Shown here piece by piece: positions 7,779-16,070 of a stretch of DNA of 37,583 bases. Source of the DNA: a virus; the IMG/VR virus record IMGVR_UViG_3300009488_000039, positions 1 through 37,583 of that record; one strand, 5' to 3'. A model generated the notes under the pieces. That model searched no databases and was not told where the DNA came from. It was given only the letters and a program-made list of their open reading frames with translations. The translations under genes and the position numbers were made by a program. Within the stretch, counting starts at the first letter, position 1. Each line of letters starts with the position of its first letter.

Positions 7779-9668
7779 TTACACTCCGGATAATTGTTTC
7801 GGCGTCTCCGCTACCTGAAGCGAGTATACAGTTGTATTGCCACACAGCTCAAACTGGTACAGGTCGGCCTTAAAGCCAGTCGGCAGGCGGAGTATTTTCT
7901 CCTCCGTAACAACGGTATCCACTATCTTCCTATTGAATCTGCCTTTGTCCCGAATGTATACGATGAACCGTACCGAAAATGGTACTTGGAGTAGGTGGTT
8001 GATGTTGTATAGGAGGCTCCCACCTAACGGCTGTCGGATTTCAGCGGTGGGTGCAGTAACAAGGCCGAGACTTTGGGCAGGAGTGCCGCCGAGTGCGTGG
8101 CCGTTGAGCGTATTAAGGCTAGGTGCCGCTGCGAATAAGGCTTCGTTGTATGGTATCAGCGTCACCACGGTCGAGTACGGGTTAGTCATACTGCCGACAT
8201 CAAACTGGATTCTGGCTGCTCCGAAGTTTAGCGGTCTGGGGGCTTGCAGTAGCTTGCCCTTCCACTGCCACGGTATACGGTCGGGGAACAATCCCGGTTG
8301 AAGAATCTCGGGGTCCCATTCAGTGTACCGATCATCTTTGAGTAGGTACACGTTGCCTGTATACGGATCGGTCTCAATCCCCTCGACCTGTGTGATGCCT
8401 TCCAGTTCGACAAGTTTGCCGCTCGGCTCTTGTGGGTCGTAGATGAATCCGGTATTGCTGTCGCTAAAAGCGATATATTGCAGGCCGAGGTTGGATGCAA
8501 ACAGATCGGTTGGCCTGAATGTTGCCCACTCCTCTTTGGTAAGTATATCTCTCGTAATGACGCTGAGACCACTACCCGTTGCTGCGACCAATCCATCTAT
8601 TGATGGGTAGTACACACCGGCACGTGTAGAGACCATGCCGCGCCGAGACAGGCAAGGAATAACTTCATCGACCTTTTGGTGGGTGAACGAAACTGGGTGG
8701 ACGCCTTGCCCATAGTAAGGTTGCGACTCAGTACCGATCACGGCAGTGGCTCCAAAAACACCAATCGCCACAATAGGGAACTCGGTTCCTAGTTCGTACT
8801 CTACGGGCCATGCATGAGGACGATATGGCTCGCACATAACTAATCTGGTACCAACCCATCCGATCAGCCAGCCGTTAGGCATGACGACGAATCCTTCGAG
8901 GTCGGTGGGTGGCTCAGCAAAACCCGTAGACTCAAGAAGGTTACGGGAAGCAACTTCCACATTTGGGTTGAGGAGTTCCGTATCAGAATACGCGGTGTCT
9001 GTCAAAGGAATCTGCGCAACGAAAAAGAAACTTGTGCTAGCGTTACCCGCTACAGTGCGGTAGATATTTTTGACGTAGCCACCATCCTCAGAGACAAGCG
9101 TCGGGCGTTCTGATGCATCGGGGACAACTGTCTGTAGTCCAGTCAGTTCCCAATCTCCGTTCTCGGCTCCTGTAGCAAGTGTTGGCGGCGACGGTTGGCC
9201 TTCTTCTCCGTACGGGCTTTGGAACGTATATACATAGGCTCGGGTTTCGTCGGACCCAACAGGAGGTGTAACAGTTGGCGCTACAGTTACGCCGGGTACA
9301 CCTAAAAGGTACCCATCCAGTACGAGTCCGTCCCTTATATTTTGGCCGGTGTTCATTCTCGGGCGACCATCACCTGCCCAGAAGTAGCGGTCGAAGGCGT
9401 CGTTAATTAGCGGCGACTTAACGATGCTCACATCTCGTGAATCGAAAGCGATGAATGCGTCATCGGGAGTATCTGGCACGCGGAGTACTCGGCGCACCGT
9501 AGAGGCGAGACCAGTCAGGTCTTGCTGCGCGAACAGCTGGCGGAAGCCGCGTATCTCACCGTTGAGGAGTTTTGTATTCCGGGCTATCGTCGCCATCATG
9601 GGCGGCAGGAGACGTTCGGAGTAACGTGGCGCTAAACCTTGGAAGCCCTCTAGTTTGAAACCAGCCAT
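7779..9668 (-). CDS. Tail nozzle-like / packaged-DNA stabilisation protein, 629 aa
   Basis: The 629-aa protein opens with MAGFKLEGFQGLAPRYSERL, the typical start of podoviral neck or nozzle proteins that describe a ring around the DNA exit. The body is rich in beta strands with repeated GY/GW-containing turns (FVVMPNGWLIGWVGTRLVMC, AGVYYPSIDGLVAATGSGL, PYTGNVYLLKDDRY), as expected of the beta-propeller of T7 gp12 or P22 gp10-type proteins. AAGGTG lies 6 nt before the ATG. It sits between two fibre genes in the tail module. Function is inferred from fold-like pattern, size and order. Confidence 0.6.
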   Translation of the reverse strand: MAGFKLEGFQGLAPRYSERLLPPMMATIARNTKLLNGEIRGFRQLFAQQDLTGLASTVRRVLRVPDTPDDAFIAFDSRDVSIVKSPLINDAFDRYFWAGDGRPRMNTGQNIRDGLVLDGYLLGVPGVTVAPTVTPPVGSDETRAYVYTFQSPYGEEGQPSPPTLATGAENGDWELTGLQTVVPDASERPTLVSEDGGYVKNIYRTVAGNASTSFFFVAQIPLTDTAYSDTELLNPNVEVASRNLLESTGFAEPPTDLEGFVVMPNGWLIGWVGTRLVMCEPYRPHAWPVEYELGTEFPIVAIGVFGATAVIGTESQPYYGQGVHPVSFTHQKVDEVIPCLSRRGMVSTRAGVYYPSIDGLVAATGSGLSVITRDILTKEEWATFRPTDLFASNLGLQYIAFSDSNTGFIYDPQEPSGKLVELEGITQVEGIETDPYTGNVYLLKDDRYTEWDPEILQPGLFPDRIPWQWKGKLLQAPRPLNFGAARIQFDVGSMTNPYSTVVTLIPYNEALFAAAPSLNTLNGHALGGTPAQSLGLVTAPTAEIRQPLGGSLLYNINHLLQVPFSVRFIVYIRDKGRFNRKIVDTVVTEEKILRLPTGFKADLYQFELCGNTTVYSLQVAETPKQLSGV

Positions 9669-9677
9669 CGCAGCACC

Positions 9678-11057
9678 TTACGCTATGACTTCCATTTCAA
9701 ACCAACTCTGATTCGCGATTGTATTGGTCGGGTCCGTCTGTGCCGCCTGAGTCTCCAAAAAGCACTCAAAGTAATCACCTTCCGCTACGGAGATAATTGG
9801 TGAAATTATTTGACTGCCCTTTGGTCCGCCATTACCAGCTACTTCAAATGTACTAAAAGGTTTGAAATTAGCCATGCTGGGATCAACGCCTCCTGTACCT
9901 CCATTTTTCCTGATCTGCATATGGCGGCGTCCTCCGGGGTCGGTATCCCACTCGCAACCGAATGTAAGCCGGATCGCGGTGATGCCGCTACCGACGGGTA
10001 CCGTAAGCCGAGTATTATTAGAGCTATCGTTGTGAATCTCATCGACGCCTTCCGAGTCGAAAACCGTCGTATTAAATGGGTGCGGTGAAGGACTTTGGGG
10101 GAACGGATTCGTGCCTCCTGTATTTGGGGCGGGGAAGTTAATACTATGGGTTGCCAGAGCGCCGCGTCGATTCCCAGCTAGATTAGGGAAAGCAGAGAGC
10201 TTGGCGGGTGTAACTGCCTGCGTATCATCTACGCCAGCGTCCACCGTTGCTTGCTCGGCAATTGCGATAGTACCTATCTGTCCTTCTGCTGCAGCGGTAC
10301 CAGCAAAAGACTCTGGAGTTACAGCGCGATCATCGCTAGTACCAGCTTCCGTCTGCGTAATATTTGCAGTACGGAGCGTACCCCGTTGTGTCGGGGCTGC
10401 GGCGGTATCGCGAAACTTCAGTGGGGTAACGAAGCGAAGGTCATCCGTTCCGTCATCCATTTCCGTCTGATCAGCGATCTCAGCAATACCTTCCGAAGTC
10501 TCGGTGGCCGAGGCGACATCACCTGTAAGGTCATCACCTTCAACGCGGATGTTCGCGCCTCCAGCGGTGGCTCGGCTGGTACCGTCTATCGGTACAGCGA
10601 TTTCGTTGGTTGAGACGCCAGCGAGTCCGCGTAGCGGAACGTCAACGATCTCACCGTTAATCATCTGAGTGTTTGGTCCATCGATGACGGCATCGGTAAG
10701 GCTATTACCGTCCATGTCGAGGTCGCCTTCCATGATGTCGCCGTTACGTTGGATGAACTCCTCCACAACTACAGCGGTCAGGCGAAGTTCAATACGTGTC
10801 GTAGTCATCGCGAATGACTGTGCAACAGAGTTGTCGAACCCACGAACAACTGTCAGGAGATCGCCCACGCGCTGCGTGCATTGAACGACTTCGATGTTAC
10901 CAGCGTCGTCTTCCAGCGTAGCCACAAAAAACTCTGGAGCGGTAAAAACAGGGAATAGCGTACCGTCACCTGAACCCACTTGGATCACAGTGTCCAAGTT
11001 GTTTATCGATGCGGCGAGCAATGAACTCGCGTTATTTACAAATACAATGTCAGCCAT
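9678..11057 (-). CDS. Tail fibre protein with AVTP repeats and beta-sandwich tip
   Basis: The 459-aa protein has an N-terminal virion-attachment region (residues 1-110) with a VVRGFDNSVAQSF segment typical of fibre adaptors. Three to four repeats follow of the pattern G-IxIAxQxExDxGxDDxxxVTPxKF (about 190-290), the familiar phage fibre shaft repeat. The C-terminal domain (about 300-459, TVFDSEGVDEIHNDSSN to SWFEMEVIA) is beta-rich and looks like a C1q/TNF-type or carbohydrate-binding tip. It overlaps the upstream adaptor gene by 8 nt. It probably contacts the host surface. Confidence 0.75.
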   Translation of the reverse strand: MADIVFVNNASSLLAASINNLDTVIQVGSGDGTLFPVFTAPEFFVATLEDDAGNIEVVQCTQRVGDLLTVVRGFDNSVAQSFAMTTTRIELRLTAVVVEEFIQRNGDIMEGDLDMDGNSLTDAVIDGPNTQMINGEIVDVPLRGLAGVSTNEIAVPIDGTSRATAGGANIRVEGDDLTGDVASATETSEGIAEIADQTEMDDGTDDLRFVTPLKFRDTAAAPTQRGTLRTANITQTEAGTSDDRAVTPESFAGTAAAEGQIGTIAIAEQATVDAGVDDTQAVTPAKLSAFPNLAGNRRGALATHSINFPAPNTGGTNPFPQSPSPHPFNTTVFDSEGVDEIHNDSSNNTRLTVPVGSGITAIRLTFGCEWDTDPGGRRHMQIRKNGGTGGVDPSMANFKPFSTFEVAGNGGPKGSQIISPIISVAEGDYFECFLETQAAQTDPTNTIANQSWFEMEVIA

Positions 11058-12447
11058 TTCCGCCTAACCTTCTCACGTTATAACTCGGTGGATACGTCCA
11101 CTGCTGAGAGTTGTTGAAGCCCTGCTTCCGCTGGGCCATGTAGTAACCGATCCGGCGCAAAAAATTGTGCCGAAGTTGTGCTGCTACCGCAGGACTAGAG
11201 TACGGCTTGTTCGGGTGGTTGTATACCCGAGACAGGTACCCTTCTACGATTGCATCATAATACTTCAATGTGACCTGTCGTGGTAGGAGGAGAGTGTCGA
11301 AGGAAGGCATGACTGCTACCACTGCATCGGTCTCTCCTACAAGAGAGGTTTCCAGCCGAGGGAAATATAAGAACTCATCCGGGTTCGATGTAACGAACCA
11401 GCCTCGGGGGGCATCTGAAGTGAAGTCAGGATCGTCCAGCGGAGGTCGTTGACCAATCGGCGGTATCCTGACGTTCCTGAGTGTGAGGGTCAGTATCCCA
11501 ATGACCTCGGTATTCGGGTCAGCAGAGTTACTGGCATCGGAGAATGCTTCAGTTGGAGGTGTGAAATCAGCAGTTGTATATCGAGCAGTACCGACTGTGA
11601 AGCGGACTTCATCTATGTACGCATCTGCATCTGCGATATTTGCGCCCGGATTTTGATTTCTTGAACCAATGTTGATCGGTACGACGCCAGAGCCACCAAT
11701 CGTAACACCTGTTACATCAACTGTGGCACCGGACTTCACACCATCGATATGCGCAAACAGGTCATTGCCACTCCGAGTGATCTGGACGTGTGACTGGACA
11801 CCGTTCGCGGCCATCGCTCCAAAGAACGGAAAGTTATTGAAACTGCCACCGCCATTGTCAGAGTAAGCAAACTGTAAAACTCCGTTGGAATTCAGGACTT
11901 GCCAATTAGCTAATCCGCTACTTCCATCACCATGATTGATGTAGTCATGCCCACCGACCTGATTCTGTGCGTTGACAAAAAACTCAAGCGTCCAGTCGCC
12001 ATCGCCTGTTACGAACGCAGCGTTGTGGGGGATTTCCAGATAGTCCAATGGATCGCCGGTAGTCGCATCAAGTGAAGCTGTACCGAACTTCTTAAACGAA
12101 GTCGTTAGTGCTGCGGCTCCCTGAAATATTACTGAGCTATTAAGCGGCGAGTCATCGACCGCAACTACAGCGCCATCCACACCATCCAGACTCAGCAGAA
12201 GCACTACGTCGCCGAAGTCAGGATCGGCGTTTGCATCGACCGAACCGGGGACAACGATCTGAACGGGGACGTTACCGGCGGGTGTATCGATACCCGGAAC
12301 TTCTTCTATCCAAGCATACGACCGCTCAAAGAACTCTCGGCAGGCGAGGCGAAGCTCGCGTAGTGCTAGCTCCCGTATGATGCCCGGCGTCTGCGGAGAC
12401 GTATCCTTGAGTATTTGCTCAAAAGTTTCTGTGTACTCGATAGCCAC
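11050..12447 (-). CDS. Head-tail adaptor with inserted LamG-like (lectin-fold) domain, 465 aa
   Basis: A GTG start at 12447 has AGGA 7 nt upstream. Residues 1-70 (LALRELRLACREFFERSYAW, EEVPGIDTPAGNVPV) and the C-terminal 160 residues (PRQVTLKYYDAIVEGYLSRV, then YNHPNKPYSSP and LRHNFLRRIGYY) look like one phage neck protein. Between them, about 81-310, lies a foreign-looking beta domain with LamG / concanavalin-like features: LLLSLDGVDGA, FGTASLDATTGDPLDYLEIP, GDWTLEFFVNA, DLFAHIDGVKSG and YIDEVRFTVGTARYT. It is a domain insertion: the neck ring carries a likely sugar-binding decoration. Lectin activity is inferred from the fold only. Confidence 0.7.
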   Translation of the reverse strand: MAIEYTETFEQILKDTSPQTPGIIRELALRELRLACREFFERSYAWIEEVPGIDTPAGNVPVQIVVPGSVDANADPDFGDVVLLLSLDGVDGAVVAVDDSPLNSSVIFQGAAALTTSFKKFGTASLDATTGDPLDYLEIPHNAAFVTGDGDWTLEFFVNAQNQVGGHDYINHGDGSSGLANWQVLNSNGVLQFAYSDNGGGSFNNFPFFGAMAANGVQSHVQITRSGNDLFAHIDGVKSGATVDVTGVTIGGSGVVPINIGSRNQNPGANIADADAYIDEVRFTVGTARYTTADFTPPTEAFSDASNSADPNTEVIGILTLTLRNVRIPPIGQRPPLDDPDFTSDAPRGWFVTSNPDEFLYFPRLETSLVGETDAVVAVMPSFDTLLLPRQVTLKYYDAIVEGYLSRVYNHPNKPYSSPAVAAQLRHNFLRRIGYYMAQRKQGFNNSQQWTYPPSYNVRRLGGNG

Positions 12448-12448
12448 T

Positions 12449-12829
12449 TTAGAGTCCTATCACTTGGTTGCGGAACTGCCCAAGTAGCAGAGCCGCCCTT
12501 CCATCAGTAGTATACTCGTCGTCGAAGATTTCGGCTACGCCAACGAGGTATCCTACCAAGGGCGTATAGAATTGGAACTCAAGAGTGAAGACATCGGTCC
12601 AGTCGATCTGGCCTACGCCAGCGCCGGACTCAACTATCTCGGGAACATTCAGAGAGTTTGCAGCGAACAAGCCGTAGAAAACGTCAGGGCGCATCGTGCC
12701 CAAGTCTCGTAGTCCGCGATTAAGAAGCTCGATGAGGGTCTCATCGGTATAGCGTTGGAGGTTGGTATCTGTGTCCTGAAGCATCTTTCGTGCTTCTGTA
12801 ACCAAATTTTCGTAGGTCTTCGTAGCCAC
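12449..12829 (-). CDS. Small head-tail adaptor protein (DUF6682-like), 126 aa
   Basis: The GTG start at 12829 follows AGGAGG by 6 nt. The N-terminal half is helical (ENLVTEARKMLQDTDTNLQRY, DETLIELLNRGLRDLGTMRPDVF). This is the pattern of phage adaptor proteins that dock under the portal; the resemblance to DUF6682 members is from memory. The second half is beta-rich and ends in a helix (AALLLGQFRNQVIGL). It is the first gene after the terminator that follows the capsid gene, and directly precedes the larger adaptor, the normal order in this module. Confidence 0.65.
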   Translation of the reverse strand: MATKTYENLVTEARKMLQDTDTNLQRYTDETLIELLNRGLRDLGTMRPDVFYGLFAANSLNVPEIVESGAGVGQIDWTDVFTLEFQFYTPLVGYLVGVAEIFDDEYTTDGRAALLLGQFRNQVIGL

Positions 12830-12845
12830 CGATAGCCTCCTGAGG

Positions 12846-12880
12846 AAAACCCCAGCTGCACCCGAAGATACAGCCGGGGT
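12846..12880 (-). terminator. Rho-independent terminator after the major capsid gene
   Basis: Read on the minus strand, ACCCCGGCTG pairs with CAGCTGGGGT (10 bp, one G-U) around a 12-nt loop and is followed by four T. It sits 18 bp beyond the capsid stop codon and before the next gene's ribosome site. A partial terminator here would let capsid mRNA exceed that of the neck genes. Confidence 0.75.
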
Positions 12881-12898
12881 CTGTAGCCTTGGTAACTA

Positions 12899-13903
12899 TT
12901 AGGACTCGTTACCTTTCGATACGTGCGCCAAGCCGAGTGCAACGCCGTTCACGACTTTGAAGCCATAAACCTGCAAGCCACGCAAGAGGTTGGAGAACGA
13001 ACGCTCGGAGCGGATCGTTTCCAGCTTGGTGAACTGTGCGGCGAAGGTCAGCGCGGCAGTTGTGCCGAACAGAAGCGGATATGCGGTCGGGGTTCCGCCA
13101 GCCGGAAGGATCAGGTTCGACAGGTAGAGCGTGAACCTATCGATCATTCCGAGGCGACCGTTACGCAGGATCGACGTTCCGTCACCGGACAGAGATGCAT
13201 CTTTCAGCTCAGATCGCTTGATGCGAGCTGCGAGCCATGCCGGGATCACGAGGAATCGGCCAGACTCGGGGATGTTCTGCTCGTCGAGGACCTGACCACA
13301 CTTGATGATGAAGTCGATGATCTTCTCGGCGTTGGGGGCGTCGGCACCTTGAAGGTCGCCTGCACCGGAGCCAGAGACGAACTGCGGTGTTGCTGCCACA
13401 CCAATGTCCAGATCGCCGGAGATAACTCCAGCAGTCAGGCCACGGTTTTCAGCGGCAATATCTGCGCCGCCAAGAGCAACATCGGTGATGTCGTCAAGAA
13501 CCTGACCATCGACAGCAATCTTCATCTGCTCTGAGGCGTCTTCTGCCCAGATAGAAAGCTGGTCGATGTCGGCCTGAACTTCCATAACGTCATCAAGCGC
13601 GAGGTTGAAGTACTTACCACGGTCGATAAGTAAATCTTGAACCGGCTCGGATGGGCGCTGAACGTCCAGATCGATATTCGCTTCGTAATCAGTGATCACG
13701 ATTGTCGGACGAGAACGAATCTTCACCAAGTCGCCTTGGTTCTTGATTTCGCCTTCGTAGTCCGTATTGGCAATCGCGCCAAGAACGGTGGCTTCGTAGA
13801 ATTTCTCTACGAGCTTACCGCTCCAAACTTCCGGAATGAAGGTTCCGGAATACGGTGTTACTGGGTCTGACCCAGCGAAGGGGGTACCTAGAGGAAAACT
13901 CAT
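12899..13903 (-). CDS. Major capsid protein, 334 aa
   Basis: The 334-aa protein has the length and pattern of an HK97-fold coat protein of podoviruses. It has FIPEVWSGKLVEKFYEATVL near the N-terminus, a spine-helix region (DDVMEVQADIDQLSIWAEDA, then EQMKIAVDGQVLDDITDVAL), an exposed loop domain with GRFLVIPAWLAARIKRSEL, and LYLSNLILP plus GLQVYGFKVVNG near the end. AGGAG lies 9 nt before the ATG. It follows the scaffold gene and is followed by a terminator, as is usual for the most abundant virion protein. No N-terminal protease domain is seen. Confidence 0.9.
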   Translation of the reverse strand: MSFPLGTPFAGSDPVTPYSGTFIPEVWSGKLVEKFYEATVLGAIANTDYEGEIKNQGDLVKIRSRPTIVITDYEANIDLDVQRPSEPVQDLLIDRGKYFNLALDDVMEVQADIDQLSIWAEDASEQMKIAVDGQVLDDITDVALGGADIAAENRGLTAGVISGDLDIGVAATPQFVSGSGAGDLQGADAPNAEKIIDFIIKCGQVLDEQNIPESGRFLVIPAWLAARIKRSELKDASLSGDGTSILRNGRLGMIDRFTLYLSNLILPAGGTPTAYPLLFGTTAALTFAAQFTKLETIRSERSFSNLLRGLQVYGFKVVNGVALGLAHVSKGNES

Positions 13904-13933
13904 TTTTGACTACTCCTAATAATCGTTTAACGG

Positions 13934-15001
13934 TTAACGTAGCCTTCCTTCACGCTGAGCTGCGATTAAGTCCTTTTCGAGTTTCACATATTCGTCTGGG
14001 ACTGGTATTCGTTTCTTCGCAAACTCGTTTTTACTTGCGTAAAATCGGGCAATGTCTGCACGAGTCCATACTCGCTTACCGCTTTCGTTAGGAGCGCTGG
14101 TCGTCCCGGTTTTAGGCGTTCCGGGGGCCACGTAATCGTCGAGTTTTGCCTGTGGTTCCGGCGCTGGTGCTGCCGGAGTAGGCTCGCTCGGGTTTACGAC
14201 AGCGTTTTCTGTCTGAAAGCCCTTAAAAATCGCAATCAGCCTTACGGCGTCATTCGATTGATATGCTTCTGTGAGAAGTTGCCCTCTCGCGACCCCTGCG
14301 TAAGCGTCCTTTCCATTCAGCCAATGCAGGAAATCTTCGTTCTCGTTCTGTTGTTCCCAATCTGGGACCGCAGCTTCGAGAGCGTCAAGCACTTTGTCAC
14401 GATCTGATCTTGCCACACTCTGTTGCACATGGGAAGCGTTTTGTTCCACCTGTTGGAAGCGCTGATCTATACCGTCCAGACGAGCTGCGGTAGTTCCCGG
14501 CTGAAGTTTAGCCTCGGCTACCCGTTCAATCACGTCGATCAGGTCAGGGCCGAACTGTACTCGTTCTTCCTCTGTGATCCCGGCTGGTGCTGCGGCGGGT
14601 TCAGCGGCGGGGGCGGCAGCGGGAGCGGCAGTGGGTTGCATTGCGGCGAGCAGGCTCTCTGTGTTGTTTATGCGCTGCCGCATCTCAAGGATTACAGCTT
14701 TTTGTTCCTTCACTTCACCCTGCAAACGCGGAACTTCCGCATTGTATTTACCCTGCAGGACCCTGTACTTGTGTTCCGGGTCTTTCTCGGCGGGTTCTGC
14801 GGCGGGTTCGGCGGCGGCGGGTGCGGCGGGTGCGGCGGGTTCTGCGGCGGGTTCTGCCGTAGGCTCAGCGGGTGCGGCGGCGGGTTCGTTGGCTGCTGCT
14901 GCTGCTGCTGCCTCACGTTCCTCGGGCGTTCTGTTCATGTCTTCGACTATGGCATTCGCTACTGCAACTTGCTTCTGTACTTCTTTAGGGAGCGCACTCA
15001 T
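13934..15001 (-). CDS. Scaffolding protein, Ala/Glu/Pro-rich, 355 aa
   Basis: The 355-aa, acidic, mostly helical protein lies immediately upstream of the capsid gene. The first third is a low-complexity run of AAPAEPTAEPAAEP-type repeats (about 36-75). A coiled-coil segment follows (YRVLQGKYNAEVPRLQGEVK, then EMRQRINNTESLLAAMQ), then a second Ala/Pro run, another helical block and a basic C-terminus (DLIAAQREGRLR) that could bind the coat. This architecture is typical of internal scaffolds that guide procapsid assembly and then leave. AAGGTG lies 8 nt before the start. The DNA repeats at 14786-14912 make the length of the linker prone to change. Confidence 0.8.
   Translation of the reverse strand: MSALPKEVQKQVAVANAIVEDMNRTPEEREAAAAAAANEPAAAPAEPTAEPAAEPAAPAAPAAAEPAAEPAEKDPEHKYRVLQGKYNAEVPRLQGEVKEQKAVILEMRQRINNTESLLAAMQPTAAPAAAPAAEPAAAPAGITEEERVQFGPDLIDVIERVAEAKLQPGTTAARLDGIDQRFQQVEQNASHVQQSVARSDRDKVLDALEAAVPDWEQQNENEDFLHWLNGKDAYAGVARGQLLTEAYQSNDAVRLIAIFKGFQTENAVVNPSEPTPAAPAPEPQAKLDDYVAPGTPKTGTTSAPNESGKRVWTRADIARFYASKNEFAKKRIPVPDEYVKLEKDLIAAQREGRLR
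14786..14912 (-). repeat. GC-rich short tandem repeats in the scaffold gene
   Basis: Imperfect repeats of GGCGGGTTCTGC and GGCGGGTGC on the plus strand encode AEPAAEPA-type runs in the scaffold protein. A second smaller cluster lies at 14580-14640. Slippage here would change the length of a disordered linker without shifting the frame when whole codons are gained or lost. Confidence 0.7.
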
Positions 15002-15008
15002 GGCGTAT

Positions 15009-15254
15009 TCACCTTCGGGTTTGTGTCTTAAATTTCTCCAATACTTCCGGAGCCTCTGCGTTACCGTCCAGAATGTTGTTTATAGCTTCGGCTTTGCCCT
15101 GCGATCTGTAGAGCTTATTGCCTTCTGCTGTGCAGCATTCATCACGGAACTGCGTTCGGTGTTCCAAAATCCACTCAAGGACTGTCGCAAAATCCCGGCT
15201 TACCCGGAGATTCGTAAACGCTTGTGCTACTTTGGGTGTTAGCTTTACGTTCAA
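15009..15254 (-). CDS. Small conserved head-module protein, 81 aa
   Basis: The frame has no internal ATG and begins at a TTG that overlaps the upstream stop as TTGA, so translation is probably coupled. The protein is helical (VSRDFATVLEWILEHRTQFR, GKAEAINNILDGN) with a Cys pair (ECCTAEGN). Short proteins of this type are common between portal and scaffold genes of podoviruses; their function is not known to me. It is compact and continuous with its neighbours. Confidence 0.6.
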   Translation of the reverse strand: MNVKLTPKVAQAFTNLRVSRDFATVLEWILEHRTQFRDECCTAEGNKLYRSQGKAEAINNILDGNAEAPEVLEKFKTQTRR

Positions 15255-15493
15255 AAGAGGCCGAGTCCTACGACTTCACTCGAATCGAGATCAAGGCCGT
15301 ATCGCTCAGCTCTGGCCTTTTGGTCATCGAGCGAAAGGTTATTCGCTGCGGCAACCGCCTTGCCATCTTTTGAATAGTCGCCCCGCATTCGGGCGTCGTA
15401 CTTTGCCGGGCCGACGGAGACATCCTTGAAACCGTCAACACCCGACACACGAAATTGCTTATTTGGGCGAGTACCTTTATGGGATACTTTCAT
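15251..15493 (-). CDS. Small head-module protein, 80 aa, unknown
   Basis: The 80-aa protein is basic at the N-terminus (MKVSHKGTRPNKQFRVSGVD), with a mixed middle and a hydrophobic tail (SSEVVGLGLF). It overlaps both neighbours by one to four bases (TAATG upstream, TTGA downstream), which supports it as a real gene of the head operon. No motif was recognised. Confidence 0.6.
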   Translation of the reverse strand: MKVSHKGTRPNKQFRVSGVDGFKDVSVGPAKYDARMRGDYSKDGKAVAAANNLSLDDQKARAERYGLDLDSSEVVGLGLF

Positions 15494-15774
15494 TAGTACG
15501 AGTCCTTCCGCCCTGCATTTTTGCCGCCAGCCTTGTGCGGGCCGGGTGCATTACCCATGCTCACGCCTTCGGTGCGGTTGGTAGGCAGATCGCTGTTACC
15601 CTTCGTCGGGCCGCAGAACTTGTCTGCGCCTTTCGGCTTATGGGCTTCACCGCTTCCGCCGAGGCTATCGGCATAGTCGCGATTAGTTTCCAGATCGGCA
15701 TTACCCTTGGTGTCACCGAGAAACTTCTCGTTGTTGTGACCGTAGGGTGAATGTTGGCCTGTGTTCTTACTCAT
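15493..15774 (-). CDS. Small Gly/Asn/Lys-rich head-module protein, 93 aa
   Basis: The 93-aa hydrophilic protein has an internal repeat: KFLGDTKGNADLETNRDYAD and KFCGPTKGNSDLPTNRTEG share the core KF-G-TKGN-DL-TNR. It has almost no hydrophobic residues, so it is probably disordered or becomes ordered on binding the capsid or portal. AGGAG lies 6 nt before the ATG. It lies in the head gene cluster. Function is unknown. Confidence 0.6.
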   Translation of the reverse strand: MSKNTGQHSPYGHNNEKFLGDTKGNADLETNRDYADSLGGSGEAHKPKGADKFCGPTKGNSDLPTNRTEGVSMGNAPGPHKAGGKNAGRKDSY

Positions 15775-15832
15775 TTCAAAACTCCTGATACGTATGGGAG
15801 AGAGTTACAGGGCGATACTACCCTATATGACT

Positions 15833-16066
15833 CTACAGACCAAGTTCTTTCATCTGGCGCGCACGTGTATTCTTAATGGCGTCAGCTGTAGAGGCTGGCT
15901 TTTTGTTACCGGCCTTCGGCTTTTTGGGCTTATTCTGCTTTTTCACAGAATCGCCGTCAGCGTATCCGCCGTCAGCATAACCCTCACCGCCTTTCATACC
16001 GCCATAGTCATCGATGTGTACCGTGACTTGCGATGCATTTCCGTACTTCTTACCTTTGCTCGGCAT
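15833..16066 (-). CDS. Small basic head-module protein with YADGG motif, 77 aa
   Basis: The 77-aa protein has a short beta-like start (GNASQVTVHIDDYGG), the duplicated motif GYADGGYADGD, then a strongly basic Lys/Pro region and a final helix (DAIKNTRARQMKELGL). GGAGG lies 8 nt before the ATG. It follows the portal gene. The ADGG motif also occurs in the 762-aa candidate injected protein. A DNA-binding or capsid-internal role is possible; not known. Confidence 0.6.
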   Translation of the reverse strand: MPSKGKKYGNASQVTVHIDDYGGMKGGEGYADGGYADGDSVKKQNKPKKPKAGNKKPASTADAIKNTRARQMKELGL

Positions 16067-16070
16067 TGCT

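Noticed and set aside
14423-15242. Gly/Cys- and Ala-rich plus-strand frames over the scaffold gene
   Set aside because: They mirror the Ala/Glu/Pro repeats of the scaffold protein on the other strand and lack ribosome sites.
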